Assembly (NCBI GenBank): GCA_963204915.1
Contig: CAUJHS010000074.1
Location: 124,001 to 188,000 of the forward strand
Source: Planctomycetota bacterium
Lineage (GTDB): Bacteria; Planctomycetota; Planctomycetia; Pirellulales; Pirellulaceae
Direction: 5' to 3'
Length of the DNA: 64,000 nucleotides
Shown one piece after another: positions 53,539 through 62,523 of this stretch. The notes below the pieces were generated by a model. The model ran no database searches, had not been told where the DNA came from, and was given only the letters and a program-made list of their open reading frames with translations. The stretch's first letter is position 1, and every line of letters starts with the position of its first letter. A program made the translations under genes and the position numbers.

Positions 53539-54426
53539 ATGAAGTGGTATGTCCTAGTTTTCGTGCTGGGTTTTTTGACGGTTAAGGCCGCCGGGGTCGT
53601 CGCCAACGAAACCGACGAAACCAACGCCATCCGTCAGCGAATCGAGGCCTATGTCGCGGCGTATAATCGCCAGGACGCGGCCGCAGTGGCCAATCTATGG
53701 GCCGAAGACGCGGTTTACGTCAACCGTGATACCGGCGAACGCATTCAAGGCCGCGCCGCCATTGCGTCCATGTTTCAGTCACTGTTTCAAGGCGGCGAGA
53801 CCGGCCAGCTCAGTGTGACGGTCGAGTCGATTCGGCTGATCACGCCCGAAGCGGCGATCGAAGACGGCGCCACCGTAGTGGTTTCTCCCGGCGTAGAACC
53901 CGTAAGCAGTCGGTACACAGCCGTCCACGTTAAGAAGGATGGTATGTGGTACCTCGACAGCGTACGCGAAACGGAAACGCCCGCGCCGCCGACCGAGTCG
54001 CCCAGCCAACTGGATCAACTTTCCTGGATGGTGGGCGAGTGGCTTGATCAGGATGACAACGCCACAGTGCGCACCCAGTGGCAATGGGCCAAGAACAAAC
54101 GCTTCCTCACGAGCACCTTTAGCGTCATCGTGGGGGACCGCATTGAAATGGAGGGAACACAAATCATCGGCTGGGACGCGGCAGCCGGTCAAATTCGTTC
54201 GTGGGTGTTTGACTCGGAAGGTGGTTTCGGCGACGGGGTGTGGCGTCACGTTGGCAATCAATGGATTGTTGACGCGACCTCGACCATGAGCGATGGCTCG
54301 CAAGGCTCGGCGATCAACGTCTACACGATCGTCGATGAAAACACCTTCCTATGGAAATCGGTCGAACGGCAGGTCGATGGCGAAGCACTGCCCGATATCG
54401 AAGAACTTCCCGTCCATCGCCAATAG
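53539..54426 (+). CDS. Secreted SnoaL-like (SgcJ/EcaC) protein
   Basis: 295 aa from ATG 53539, with GGAGG a few bases upstream. Signal peptide at 1-22 (WYVLVFVLGFLTVKAAGVVA). Residues 28-145 form an NTF2/SnoaL-like cone (IRQRIEAYVAAYNRQDAAAV, then AEDAVYVNRDTGERIQG), the SgcJ/EcaC type often annotated as ketosteroid isomerase-like. The C-terminal 140 residues (LSWMVGEWLDQDD, IGWDAAAGQIRSWVFDSEGG) form a second, lipocalin-like domain. Enzymatic role unknown; a periplasmic binding function is equally possible. The 230-base gap before it shows nothing clear. Confidence 0.85.
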   Translation: MKWYVLVFVLGFLTVKAAGVVANETDETNAIRQRIEAYVAAYNRQDAAAVANLWAEDAVYVNRDTGERIQGRAAIASMFQSLFQGGETGQLSVTVESIRLITPEAAIEDGATVVVSPGVEPVSSRYTAVHVKKDGMWYLDSVRETETPAPPTESPSQLDQLSWMVGEWLDQDDNATVRTQWQWAKNKRFLTSTFSVIVGDRIEMEGTQIIGWDAAAGQIRSWVFDSEGGFGDGVWRHVGNQWIVDATSTMSDGSQGSAINVYTIVDENTFLWKSVERQVDGEALPDIEELPVHRQ

Positions 54427-54479
54427 TCGAACACACACCTTTCCGCCGAGTTGCGGTTCACCATTCTGGGAGACGAGTC

Positions 54480-56279
54480 ATGGTCCGAAAATTCTTTGTA
54501 TGCACGGCCTGTCTGACGATTCTCGCAATCGTTGGCGCCGACGCGCTGGCCCGCGGCGGTCGCGGAGGCGGAGGCGGTGGAGGAGGCCGCGGGGGGGGCG
54601 GCTTTAGCGGCGGCGGTGGATTCAGTGGCGGCGGCATGAGTCGCGGCGGTTACGGGGGAGGCGTCAGCGGAGGTTATAGTCGAAGCCCGTCGATGAGCCG
54701 TCCTGCGGCGCCGCGCGCTCCGCAGGTTTCGGCGCGTCCCGCGGCGCCGTCGCGTCCCACGCAAATGCCCTCGCGGCCGTCAAATCCGTCATTAGGCGGC
54801 GGAACGCGTGGTCCGTCTTCGGGGATTGCGTCGCAACGGCCTGCTTCGCCGGGATTTGGTTCGTCAGGATTCGGATCACCGGGACTGGGATCCCCAGGAT
54901 TCTCACCCCCTTCGGGTCAGTCCGCGTTTCGCTCGCCGTCATCGTTTGATCGTCCCAGTCAAAGCCAATTAGGGAATTTTCTGAACCTTCCCGCCGCGGC
55001 CGGAGCGGGCGCCATTGCCGGCGCCGGAGCTGGTGCGCTGGCCGGAGCTGGCGAACGAGGCGGCGTGGGTGAGCGCGCAGGGGCGCTAAGCGAAGGCGGC
55101 GGGCCTCCGGTTGCGTCGCAACTGCCTAGCAGTGGCGGAACTCGCACCTTTGAAACCGAACGCGGCGGATCCATCACCATCGGCGGCTCGGGCGGCAGCA
55201 CCCAAGTCGGCGGCGGTACGGTTGGCGGCGCGGTCGGCGGAATCAAGATTGAAACCGCGGGCGGTGCGACGGCCGGCAAAGTCGGCGGCGCCGTGGGAGT
55301 CGCTGGTGAGTCCGGAGCGGCGGTCCGCGGCGGCAGCGTCTCGGGCGCCCAAGGCGCTCGCGGTTCAATCGCCAATGTCAGCCGTGGGTATGCCGACACC
55401 GCCGGTAACCGCGCCGGCGGTAGTGTGACCGTAGCGCAAAACCGCGCCGGCTATACGGCGGCCAACGTGCGCGGGGGGTACGCGTCGGGCGGCGTCGGAC
55501 AAATTGGTTCTGTCTCCGCAGTGCGCGGGCCTGGCGGCAACGTCGTCTCCGCAGGTCGCGGCGGAACGTTCGTGAATGGCCAGTTTGTCGGAGGTCAAAG
55601 CTGGGCCGCCGTGAACGGCAACTTTACCAGGTGGAACGCCTTTACTCCCGGCTGGATTGGCGGTTACCCCGGTTGCTGGTGGCCCGGCAAATGGGCCGTA
55701 GCTGGCACGGCGTGGGCCGTGGCCACGTGGCCGTATGCTTCAGCCTATTGTGGCTGCACCGGCGAGCCCGTTTACTACGATTACGGCAGCAATGTCGCGT
55801 ACGAAGAGGGCATGGTATACGTCGACGACCAACCCGTGGCGACGGCCGAGGAATACTACACCCAGGCCGACCAACTCGCCACTTCGGGCGAAGAAACTAA
55901 GAACGAAGAATGGATGCCCTTAGGCGTGTTTGCTGTTATTGCTGAGGAAGGTCAAACACAAACCGATAAGCTCGTGCAGTTGGCCATTAATCGCGAAGGC
56001 GTAATTCGCGGCAACTTCCAAGATGTCTTGACCGATAAGGTCACGCCGGTGAACGGCGCGGTGGATAAAGCCACACAGCGCGTTTCGCTGAAGATCGAAG
56101 GCAACGACTCGGTCGTCATCGATACAGGGCTTTACAACCTGACGAACGATGAAGTTCCCATACTCGTGCACTTCGGCCCAGATCGTCAGGAAGGCCGTGT
56201 TCTAATTCGGCTCAAGCAGCCGGAGGAACAATCGGCCGCAGCCGCATCCTCGACTGCGCCTGCGGCGGCGAAGCAGTAA
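54480..56279 (+). CDS. Glycine-rich secreted protein, mu-protocadherin-like
   Basis: 599 aa from ATG 54480 after a signal peptide (KFFVCTACLTILAIVGADAL). Residues 25-75 are nearly pure Gly/Arg/Ser, 75-165 are Pro/Ser/Arg-rich with repeated FGSPG-like units, and 175-400 are Gly/Ala/Val repeats. A conserved-looking segment (WNAFTPGWIGGYPGCWWPGK, Tyr-rich ASAYCGC region) precedes a folded C-terminal domain at about 450-580 (WMPLGVFAVIAEEGQ, NREGVIRGNFQDVL). Planctomycete genomes carry related proteins labelled mu-protocadherin-like surface proteins; function is unproved. It may be a matrix or wall-associated protein. Confidence 0.85.
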   Translation: MVRKFFVCTACLTILAIVGADALARGGRGGGGGGGGRGGGGFSGGGGFSGGGMSRGGYGGGVSGGYSRSPSMSRPAAPRAPQVSARPAAPSRPTQMPSRPSNPSLGGGTRGPSSGIASQRPASPGFGSSGFGSPGLGSPGFSPPSGQSAFRSPSSFDRPSQSQLGNFLNLPAAAGAGAIAGAGAGALAGAGERGGVGERAGALSEGGGPPVASQLPSSGGTRTFETERGGSITIGGSGGSTQVGGGTVGGAVGGIKIETAGGATAGKVGGAVGVAGESGAAVRGGSVSGAQGARGSIANVSRGYADTAGNRAGGSVTVAQNRAGYTAANVRGGYASGGVGQIGSVSAVRGPGGNVVSAGRGGTFVNGQFVGGQSWAAVNGNFTRWNAFTPGWIGGYPGCWWPGKWAVAGTAWAVATWPYASAYCGCTGEPVYYDYGSNVAYEEGMVYVDDQPVATAEEYYTQADQLATSGEETKNEEWMPLGVFAVIAEEGQTQTDKLVQLAINREGVIRGNFQDVLTDKVTPVNGAVDKATQRVSLKIEGNDSVVIDTGLYNLTNDEVPILVHFGPDRQEGRVLIRLKQPEEQSAAAASSTAPAAAKQ

Positions 56280-56407
56280 ACCTGGAGCCGTTAGGTAGCG
56301 GTTTGATCGTCGTTAGAATGCGGCGATCGAACCCATGACCGGCAAAAACGCGATAAGATTTTGCGTCACTTCGTAAATCAGGCGATGTCCCAGGAACCGA
56401 ATGTTGT

Positions 56408-58903
56408 ATGGCAAAAGTAATTCACCAACCGAGTCCTCCTGTAAGAATGTTCCTGGGCGCTGCGGTCGCGACGGCTTGCGTTGCGGCGAGCGGCGCGTTC
56501 GCCCAGACCGCCCCTGACGCACCCGCTTCGGTCAACGCGGCGGAGTACGTCATGCGGTCGACGTTGCCCATACCCAATACCATTCGGTCCAACTCGGTCG
56601 TTTACGATGCGAAAGATCCGGAGGCCACATATCCGCCCATCAAGCAACTGCGTCCGCCGCAGGGTGCGCCAAATGTTCTTATCGTGTTGATCGACGATGC
56701 GGGGTTTGGCGCTTCGAGCGTCTTTGGCGGCCCTTGCCAGGCTCCAACGTTGGAGAAACTCGCCCGACAAGGTTTGAGGTACAACTGTTTTCACACCACG
56801 GCGCTCTGTTCGCCTACGCGGCAAGCGCTGCTCACCGGGCGCAACCATCATTCGACCGGCATGGGAAACATCACCGAGCTGGCCAGCGGCGCGCCGGGCT
56901 ATAGCTCGGTGCTGCCCAACTCGATGGCCCCATTAGCCATGACGCTCAAGCTCAACGGCTACTCCACGGCGCAGTTCGGCAAGTGCCACGAAGTGCCCGT
57001 CTGGCAAACCAGCCCGGCTGGTCCCTTTGATGCGTGGCCTACGGGCGGCGGAGGTTTTGAATATTTCTACGGGTTTATTGGCGGCGAAGCGAACCAGTGG
57101 TATCCCACGCTTTTTGAAGGAACCACACCGGTCGAACTAAAGAAGACGCCGGAGCAAGGCTATCACCTGGTGGAGGACATGACCGACAAGGCCATCAAGT
57201 GGATTGGCCAGCAAAAGGCGCTCACGCCCGACAAGCCCTTCTTTGTATACTTCGCGCCCGGCGCCACGCATGCGCCGCACCACGCACCCAAGGAATGGAT
57301 CGACAAATACAAGGGCAAGTTTGACCAAGGTTGGGATCAACTTCGTCAAGAGACTTTCGCGCGCCAGCAAAAACTCGGCGTCATCCCCGCCGACTGCCAG
57401 CTCACGGCCCGGCCGAAGGAAATTCCGGCCTGGGATGAAATGCCCGAGGCGATGAAGCCGGTTCTCCGCCGGCAGATGGAAGTGTACGCGGGCTTCATGG
57501 AATACACCGACTATCACGTCGGTCGGTTACTCGACCGGATCGAAAAACTCGACATTCTGGATAACACCTTGGTTTATTACATCGTAGGCGACAATGGAGC
57601 GTCGGCTGAGGGCACCTTGATTGGCGCCTACAACGAGATGGCCAATTTCAACGGCCTGGCCGACCTGGAAACGCCCGAATTTCTGATGCAACGGCTCGAC
57701 AAACTCGGCGGACCGGAGTCGTACAACCACTACGCTGTGGGTTGGGCGCATGCGATGAACACGCCGTATCAATGGACCAAGCAAGTGGCTTCGCACTGGG
57801 GCGGAACGCGCAACGGCGCCGTCATCCACTGGCCTAAAGGAATCAAATCCAAAGGAGAGATCCGCTCGCAATTCCACCACGTGATTGATGTGGCGCCGAC
57901 CATTCTGGAGGCGGCCGGGTTGCCGCAGCCCGCATCGGTGAATGGCATCCAGCAGGATCCCATCGAAGGCGTCAGCATGCGCTACTCGTTCGACGACGCC
58001 CAAGTGGTCTCGCGACACGACACGCAATACTTCGAAATGTTCGGCAACCGCGGCATCTATCACAAGGGTTGGACGGCCGTCACCAAACACCGAACGCCCT
58101 GGTTGCTATTTGACGCAAAAACGGTCGCCTTCGATGATGATGTGTGGGAGTTGTACGATGCGAAAGACTGGACCCAAGCAAAGAATCTGGCCAAACAAAT
58201 GCCGGAGAAACTGCATGAACTCCAGCGCCTATTCCTAATCGAGGCGGCCCGTTACAAGGTGCTTCCCCTGGATGATCGGACGACCGAGCGGATGAATTCC
58301 GACACCGCGGGCCGGCCGCTTTTAGTGCGCGGCAATCAGCAATTCTTGTTTGGCGGCATGGGACGGCTGAGCGAGAACTGCGTGCTGAACCTGAAGAACA
58401 AATCGCACTCGGTTACGGCGGAAATTGAAACGCCCGATTCCGGCGCCGAAGGCGTGATTGTCGCTCAAGGGGCAAACATCGGCGGGTGGAGCCTCTACGC
58501 CAAGGGCGGCAAGCTCAAGTACTGCTATAACGTGGTGGGCGTAAATCATTACTATGTGGAATCCAAAGATAAGATTCCCGCTGGCGTCCATCAGGTGCGC
58601 ATGGAGTTCGCCTATGCCGGCGGCGGACTGGGCAAGGGTGGCAAAGTCACCTTGTTCGTCGACGGAAAGCCGGTTGGCGAAGGCGAGGTTCCCATGACCC
58701 AGGCGATTGTGTTCTCGGCTGACGACGGCTGCGACGTGGGCGAAGACAGCGGCGCCCCCGTGTCGCCGGACTACGGTCCCGTGGGCAACGGCTTTAACGG
58801 AAGCATCATGGGTGTGTACCTTTCCATCGCCGATGATCCGAACAACGCGGGACAATTGGTTACTCCGCAGGATGCGCTCCGCGCCGTAATGGGGCGGCAG
58901 TAA
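56408..58903 (+). CDS. Secreted sulfatase (arylsulfatase type)
   Basis: 831 aa, large for the family. Signal peptide at 1-33 (FLGAAVATACVAASGAFAQ). Metal-binding LIVLIDDAGFG (D96, D97) and sulfatase motif C134-S-P-T-R138 in LCSPTRQALLTGRN, where Cys is oxidised to formylglycine by a maturase not in this window. Further landmarks: QFGKCHE, FFVYFAPGATHAPHH, VYYIVGDNGASAEGT and the long C-terminal beta domain. It should release sulfate from esters, probably algal polysaccharides or similar. Its C-terminal LVTPQDALRAV reappears in part in a relic at 60630-60668. Confidence 0.94.
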   Translation: MAKVIHQPSPPVRMFLGAAVATACVAASGAFAQTAPDAPASVNAAEYVMRSTLPIPNTIRSNSVVYDAKDPEATYPPIKQLRPPQGAPNVLIVLIDDAGFGASSVFGGPCQAPTLEKLARQGLRYNCFHTTALCSPTRQALLTGRNHHSTGMGNITELASGAPGYSSVLPNSMAPLAMTLKLNGYSTAQFGKCHEVPVWQTSPAGPFDAWPTGGGGFEYFYGFIGGEANQWYPTLFEGTTPVELKKTPEQGYHLVEDMTDKAIKWIGQQKALTPDKPFFVYFAPGATHAPHHAPKEWIDKYKGKFDQGWDQLRQETFARQQKLGVIPADCQLTARPKEIPAWDEMPEAMKPVLRRQMEVYAGFMEYTDYHVGRLLDRIEKLDILDNTLVYYIVGDNGASAEGTLIGAYNEMANFNGLADLETPEFLMQRLDKLGGPESYNHYAVGWAHAMNTPYQWTKQVASHWGGTRNGAVIHWPKGIKSKGEIRSQFHHVIDVAPTILEAAGLPQPASVNGIQQDPIEGVSMRYSFDDAQVVSRHDTQYFEMFGNRGIYHKGWTAVTKHRTPWLLFDAKTVAFDDDVWELYDAKDWTQAKNLAKQMPEKLHELQRLFLIEAARYKVLPLDDRTTERMNSDTAGRPLLVRGNQQFLFGGMGRLSENCVLNLKNKSHSVTAEIETPDSGAEGVIVAQGANIGGWSLYAKGGKLKYCYNVVGVNHYYVESKDKIPAGVHQVRMEFAYAGGGLGKGGKVTLFVDGKPVGEGEVPMTQAIVFSADDGCDVGEDSGAPVSPDYGPVGNGFNGSIMGVYLSIADDPNNAGQLVTPQDALRAVMGRQ

Positions 58904-59063
58904 TTCCGTGGGCGGAACCGTCCGCGTGGGAATTAACGTAGCACAGGTGAGGTTGGAGTGGCGCAATGAAGTTTGATCGCCATCCACTTCGATGCGCTGC
59001 TCCGACTCATCGCGGCTGTAGCTGCGGTGAGAGAAACAGTACAGACAACCTTTTGAGGACTCT

Positions 59064-60611
59064 ATGAGAACGCCTGCTCGAATTGGTTTGACGTTCGTCG
59101 CACTTGCCGCAATTGGCATGTCCCCGTCTATGGCTCGCGCTCAGTTCGAGCACCTGGCGTCGAAAGTCCCCGCGGACGCGAATGCCATCATGCTGCTCAA
59201 TGTCGACAAGGTGATGAATAGCCCTGCCGCCTTGAAGGAGAAGTGGAACACCGACCACTCTAAGGCGTACGCATCGGGCATCACGTTCCTGCCGCCCGAC
59301 TGCGAAACAGCCGTGATGGCCGCGCAGTACGACTTTGAGATGATGAAACCGTTATGGCAGGTTGCGGCGATGAATCTGGACCATCAGGCATCGTTGGCGG
59401 TGGTTCAGCGGCTCTCGGGCGGAACTCCCGATAATATTGGCGATTTGGGCGCCGTGGCGTTGCCGGGCGACGCGTACGTCGTCCAGTTTGGTCCGCAGTT
59501 GCTCGCGGCAATGTCGCCCGCGAATCGGCAATTGGTAGGGCGCTGGGTGCGCAGCGCCGCCTCTGCCACGGAGGCGCGTTTTTCGCCGTATTTGACCGAA
59601 GCGTATCGCTACGCCAATGATTTAGGCACGCCCATCATCCTGGCGATGGACCTCAGCGACGTCGCCACATCCGACGCGATTCGCACCATGTTGGAGGAGT
59701 CGGGCAAATACCCAGACGCGGCCACAATCGAACAACGAGTGGCGCTTCTCAGCCGCATTCGCGGCGTAACGCTTGGAATCACGCTCACCACCGAGGAGCC
59801 GTTTGGCAAAGTCAAAGTCGATTTTAGCGTCCCCGTGACGGTGACCCCCGAGGAAGCAAAGTTGATGCTGATTGCCGCGTTGACCAAACGGGGCGCCATG
59901 TTGGACGAACTGGACGACTGGACCCCGGGCGTGGCCGGATCGCAAGTCACACTCGAAGGCAAATTAACGCGCAGCGGTATGCGGCGCATTGCGAGCCTGT
60001 TCGATCGACCGCCCGCATTCAAAAAGGATGCGGATCTTGCCTCGTCGCAAACTCCGACCGATCCAAGTCAACCGTCGGCGCAGGCCTCGCAGGAGTACTT
60101 CCGCCGCGTGACCGAGTTACTCGACGACTTGCGTGAAAAACCTAAGAAGCAAACCGGCGGACGCACCCTAGCCCAGAACTCCGTGTGGTGTAATCAGTAC
60201 GCGAAGAAGATCGATAAGTTGCCCATCTTGGGCGTTGATCCGGAACTGGTGGCGTACGGCGCGTACGTGTGCGAAGGACTTCGGGCCGCCGCGGAAGGCA
60301 TCACCATGAGTAGTGCTCGCACGACCGTCCGACAAGTCAACACGCAACCGCAATACGACTACTACACCTACGGTACCACCTACGGGTACAGCTACCGTTC
60401 GGGGCCGGCCGGTAGCGGGTATGTGCCTTACGGCAGCTACGGGACCGTGGGCGTTCCCGACACCCAGGCATATTCAAGAGAACTCGCACGCGCCGCGACC
60501 GAAGAACGCGTGGCTGGCGCCGCTGGCGCCCGTTCAGTCTTCGATCAATTGGATCAAGCCACGTCGGAAATTCGTCGCAAGATGACGGTGAAATACAACG
60601 TAGAGTTTTAG
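59064..60611 (+). CDS. Secreted hypothetical protein, planctomycete type
   Basis: 515 aa with a signal peptide (RIGLTFVALAAIGMSPSMARA). The body, residues about 28-330, looks folded (HLASKVPADANAIMLLNVDK) and resembles proteins repeatedly found in planctomycete genomes without known function. Residues about 335-430 hold Ser/Gln-rich and helical parts, and a Tyr/Gly-rich segment near 440-470 (QPQYDYYTYG, TTYGYSYRSG) is followed by a helical tail. No catalytic motif was recognised. Confidence 0.8.
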   Translation: MRTPARIGLTFVALAAIGMSPSMARAQFEHLASKVPADANAIMLLNVDKVMNSPAALKEKWNTDHSKAYASGITFLPPDCETAVMAAQYDFEMMKPLWQVAAMNLDHQASLAVVQRLSGGTPDNIGDLGAVALPGDAYVVQFGPQLLAAMSPANRQLVGRWVRSAASATEARFSPYLTEAYRYANDLGTPIILAMDLSDVATSDAIRTMLEESGKYPDAATIEQRVALLSRIRGVTLGITLTTEEPFGKVKVDFSVPVTVTPEEAKLMLIAALTKRGAMLDELDDWTPGVAGSQVTLEGKLTRSGMRRIASLFDRPPAFKKDADLASSQTPTDPSQPSAQASQEYFRRVTELLDDLREKPKKQTGGRTLAQNSVWCNQYAKKIDKLPILGVDPELVAYGAYVCEGLRAAAEGITMSSARTTVRQVNTQPQYDYYTYGTTYGYSYRSGPAGSGYVPYGSYGTVGVPDTQAYSRELARAATEERVAGAAGARSVFDQLDQATSEIRRKMTVKYNVEF

Positions 60612-60629
60612 GCAAGCACGCGTTCCCAG

Positions 60630-60668
60630 GGTGATGACAAGCTGGTGAACCCGCAGGATGCGCTGTGA
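60630..60668 (+). pseudogene. Possible relic of a sulfatase C-terminus
   Basis: In one frame the sequence reads DDKLVNPQDAL then stop, close to the end of the sulfatase at 58903 (GQLVTPQDAL), and 14 bases (CCGCAGGATGCGCT) are identical. It may be a decayed remnant of a second sulfatase between the unknown gene and the P450. The match is only about eleven residues, so chance cannot be excluded. Confidence 0.3.
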
Positions 60669-60717
60669 TAACTCTTTGATTTTCTCAATCCTGCAAAGCT
60701 TGAGGCCCATAGCGGCC

Positions 60718-62160
60718 ATGTCTAATCAGGTTGCCAACGATTCGAAAACACCGCATGTTGGCGAGAGCGACTCGACGTTACCCATTACGTACGGTCGCTA
60801 CGCAGACGCGATGCGGGATCCGCTGGGTACGATTCGAAACCAGTACGAAACGCATGGTTTGATTTCCGCCTTCCAGGAAGGCGACCAGCGAGTCGTCTTT
60901 GCATTCGGACCTGAGTTCAATCATCGAATTCTGAGCGACACCGACACGTTTCACTCCTACTTCTTCCCGCTGCGCGGACCAAGAGACTCCGCACAGCGGC
61001 GCTTGACCAGTGGGCTGTTGAGCGAGAACGGTATCAAGCATCGCGAGCATCGACGCTTGCTGATGGAGCCGTTCCAGCGGCGCATGTTCCCTGCTTATGT
61101 GGCGCGCATCTTCCAGCTTGCGCGAGAGATGCTCTCAGAATGGCAAGTTGGGCAGACGCTGGACCTACGCGACACGATGAACTCTTTCATGTTGCGTGTA
61201 ACCAGCGCGCTGTTGTTCGGTTTCGACCAGCCGGAAACCGCCTACCGGCTAGGAGAGATGATTCATCACTGGTCGGAAATGAACCATCAAGTAGGCATCG
61301 CGGCGGTCGCACCCGCGCGCGAAAGCTTGAAACACTATGACGAACTGCTCAAGTTCGCAAGTGACCTGGAATTGAGAATCGTCGACATGCTGCAACAGCG
61401 CCGCCGGAACCCCGCGGGGCAAGACGTGCTGTCGATTCTCATTCGCAATTGCGGAACGTCGCAAGGGTTTACCGAAGACGAACTCATCGGTCAGGCCGCG
61501 CTGCTGTTTAGCGCGGCTCACCTGACCACGGCGCATAGCCTAACGTGGACTTTGTTCCTGTTGGCGCAGCATCCACACGAAGGACGCCGGCTGGCGGAAG
61601 AGATCGACCAGCGCCTTGACGACAAGGCCTTGGAGTGGGAGCGCGCCGATGAACTGCCGGTGACCAATCGCGTCATTAAGGAAAGTCTGCGCATACTTCC
61701 GGGCTCGGCGTATGTGCAGCGCGTGAACGTGGCGCCGGTGGTCTTAGGACCGTTTCATTTGCATCGGGGAACGGTGGTGGTGTTTAGTCAGTTCATGACG
61801 CACCGACTTCCCGAAATATACCCGGAGCCGAATCGGTTTCACCCAGACCGCTGGCTCCAACTGGCGCCTTCCCCGTATGAGTACTTGCCGTTTGGGGCCG
61901 GACCGCGGCGTTGCATCGGGGGACCGCTCGCTACGGTCATCATGCAAATCGTCATTCCGATGATTTGGCGGAAGTTTCGGCTGCGGGTTGCGCCAGGCGC
62001 GCCAATCGAAGCCAACGCGGTCTCGACCATGTTAACGCCTATGACGCCCGTGCCGGTGGTGCTGCTGCCCCCCGGTGCAGGCTTCGCTTCCAGTCCGTTA
62101 AGCGGCAACATTCACAGGTACGTCGCATTTCCTGAACCGGAAACCATTGCTGATCTTTGA
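60718..62160 (+). CDS. Cytochrome P450
   Basis: 480 aa from ATG 60718 (an ATG at 60658 would add 20 residues). Heme-thiolate monooxygenase: heme ligand C399 in FGAGPRRCIGG, ExxR as E322 and R325 (KESLRI), and PERF-like FHPDRW. The I helix reads SAAHLTTAHS at about 262-272; the usual acidic residue before Thr is absent (Leu), which can change oxygen activation. No ferredoxin or reductase gene is nearby and there is no signal peptide or membrane anchor. Substrate unknown. Confidence 0.94.
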   Translation: MSNQVANDSKTPHVGESDSTLPITYGRYADAMRDPLGTIRNQYETHGLISAFQEGDQRVVFAFGPEFNHRILSDTDTFHSYFFPLRGPRDSAQRRLTSGLLSENGIKHREHRRLLMEPFQRRMFPAYVARIFQLAREMLSEWQVGQTLDLRDTMNSFMLRVTSALLFGFDQPETAYRLGEMIHHWSEMNHQVGIAAVAPARESLKHYDELLKFASDLELRIVDMLQQRRRNPAGQDVLSILIRNCGTSQGFTEDELIGQAALLFSAAHLTTAHSLTWTLFLLAQHPHEGRRLAEEIDQRLDDKALEWERADELPVTNRVIKESLRILPGSAYVQRVNVAPVVLGPFHLHRGTVVVFSQFMTHRLPEIYPEPNRFHPDRWLQLAPSPYEYLPFGAGPRRCIGGPLATVIMQIVIPMIWRKFRLRVAPGAPIEANAVSTMLTPMTPVPVVLLPPGAGFASSPLSGNIHRYVAFPEPETIADL

Positions 62161-62299
62161 AAGTTTGCGCCTGCGGTCCGAAGGAGCGCTGGGACCGCCG
62201 TGCGTTTAGTAATTCCCCACACTTCCTCGCTAGGGATAAGCGCTAACCCGGGAGCCGAAAGTCCCACGAAACACGACCTAAACTTGACAGGATTTCGCC

Positions 62300-62506
62300 A
62301 TGTTAACAGAGAAACGACAAGTGCTGACTCTCTTTGCCGATCGCCAGGGTCAGCGATGGATTGTACTGGACTCCGAAGGAAACTTTTGGGAGTTGCCCGA
62401 AGGGAACGATCCCTGGGCGCATCGTCAACCAATAATTCCTCCGGATGAGTTGGATCTCGATCTTGTTCCCGGACATTACAAACCACTGCTCGGTTTACCC
62501 ATCTAA
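62300..62506 (+). CDS. Small hypothetical protein
   Basis: 68 aa. Compact beta-rich look: TLFADRQGQRWIVLDSEGNF, then WELPEGNDPWAHRQP and a Pro/Asp-rich end VPGHYKPLLGLP. The sequence has the feel of a conserved planctomycete short protein, but I cannot name a family. It starts 139 bases after the P450 and 17 bases before the glucosidase start, so it probably shares a transcript with the latter. The assignment as a real gene rests on clean codon use and spacing. Confidence 0.65.
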   Translation: MLTEKRQVLTLFADRQGQRWIVLDSEGNFWELPEGNDPWAHRQPIIPPDELDLDLVPGHYKPLLGLPI

Positions 62507-62523
62507 GCGAAAGAAGACCATCG

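Noticed and set aside
54550..55700. Repetitive GC-rich DNA suggesting a tandem repeat or CRISPR-like array
   Set aside because: It is the coding sequence of a glycine-rich protein; units are irregular and in frame, with no spacers.
56313..56400. Minus-strand peptide GHRLIYEVTQNLIAF, recalling the core of RelE/ParE toxins
   Set aside because: Only about 30 residues, no upstream toxin part because the frame runs into the sulfatase gene, and no antitoxin nearby; probably chance or an unrecoverable relic.
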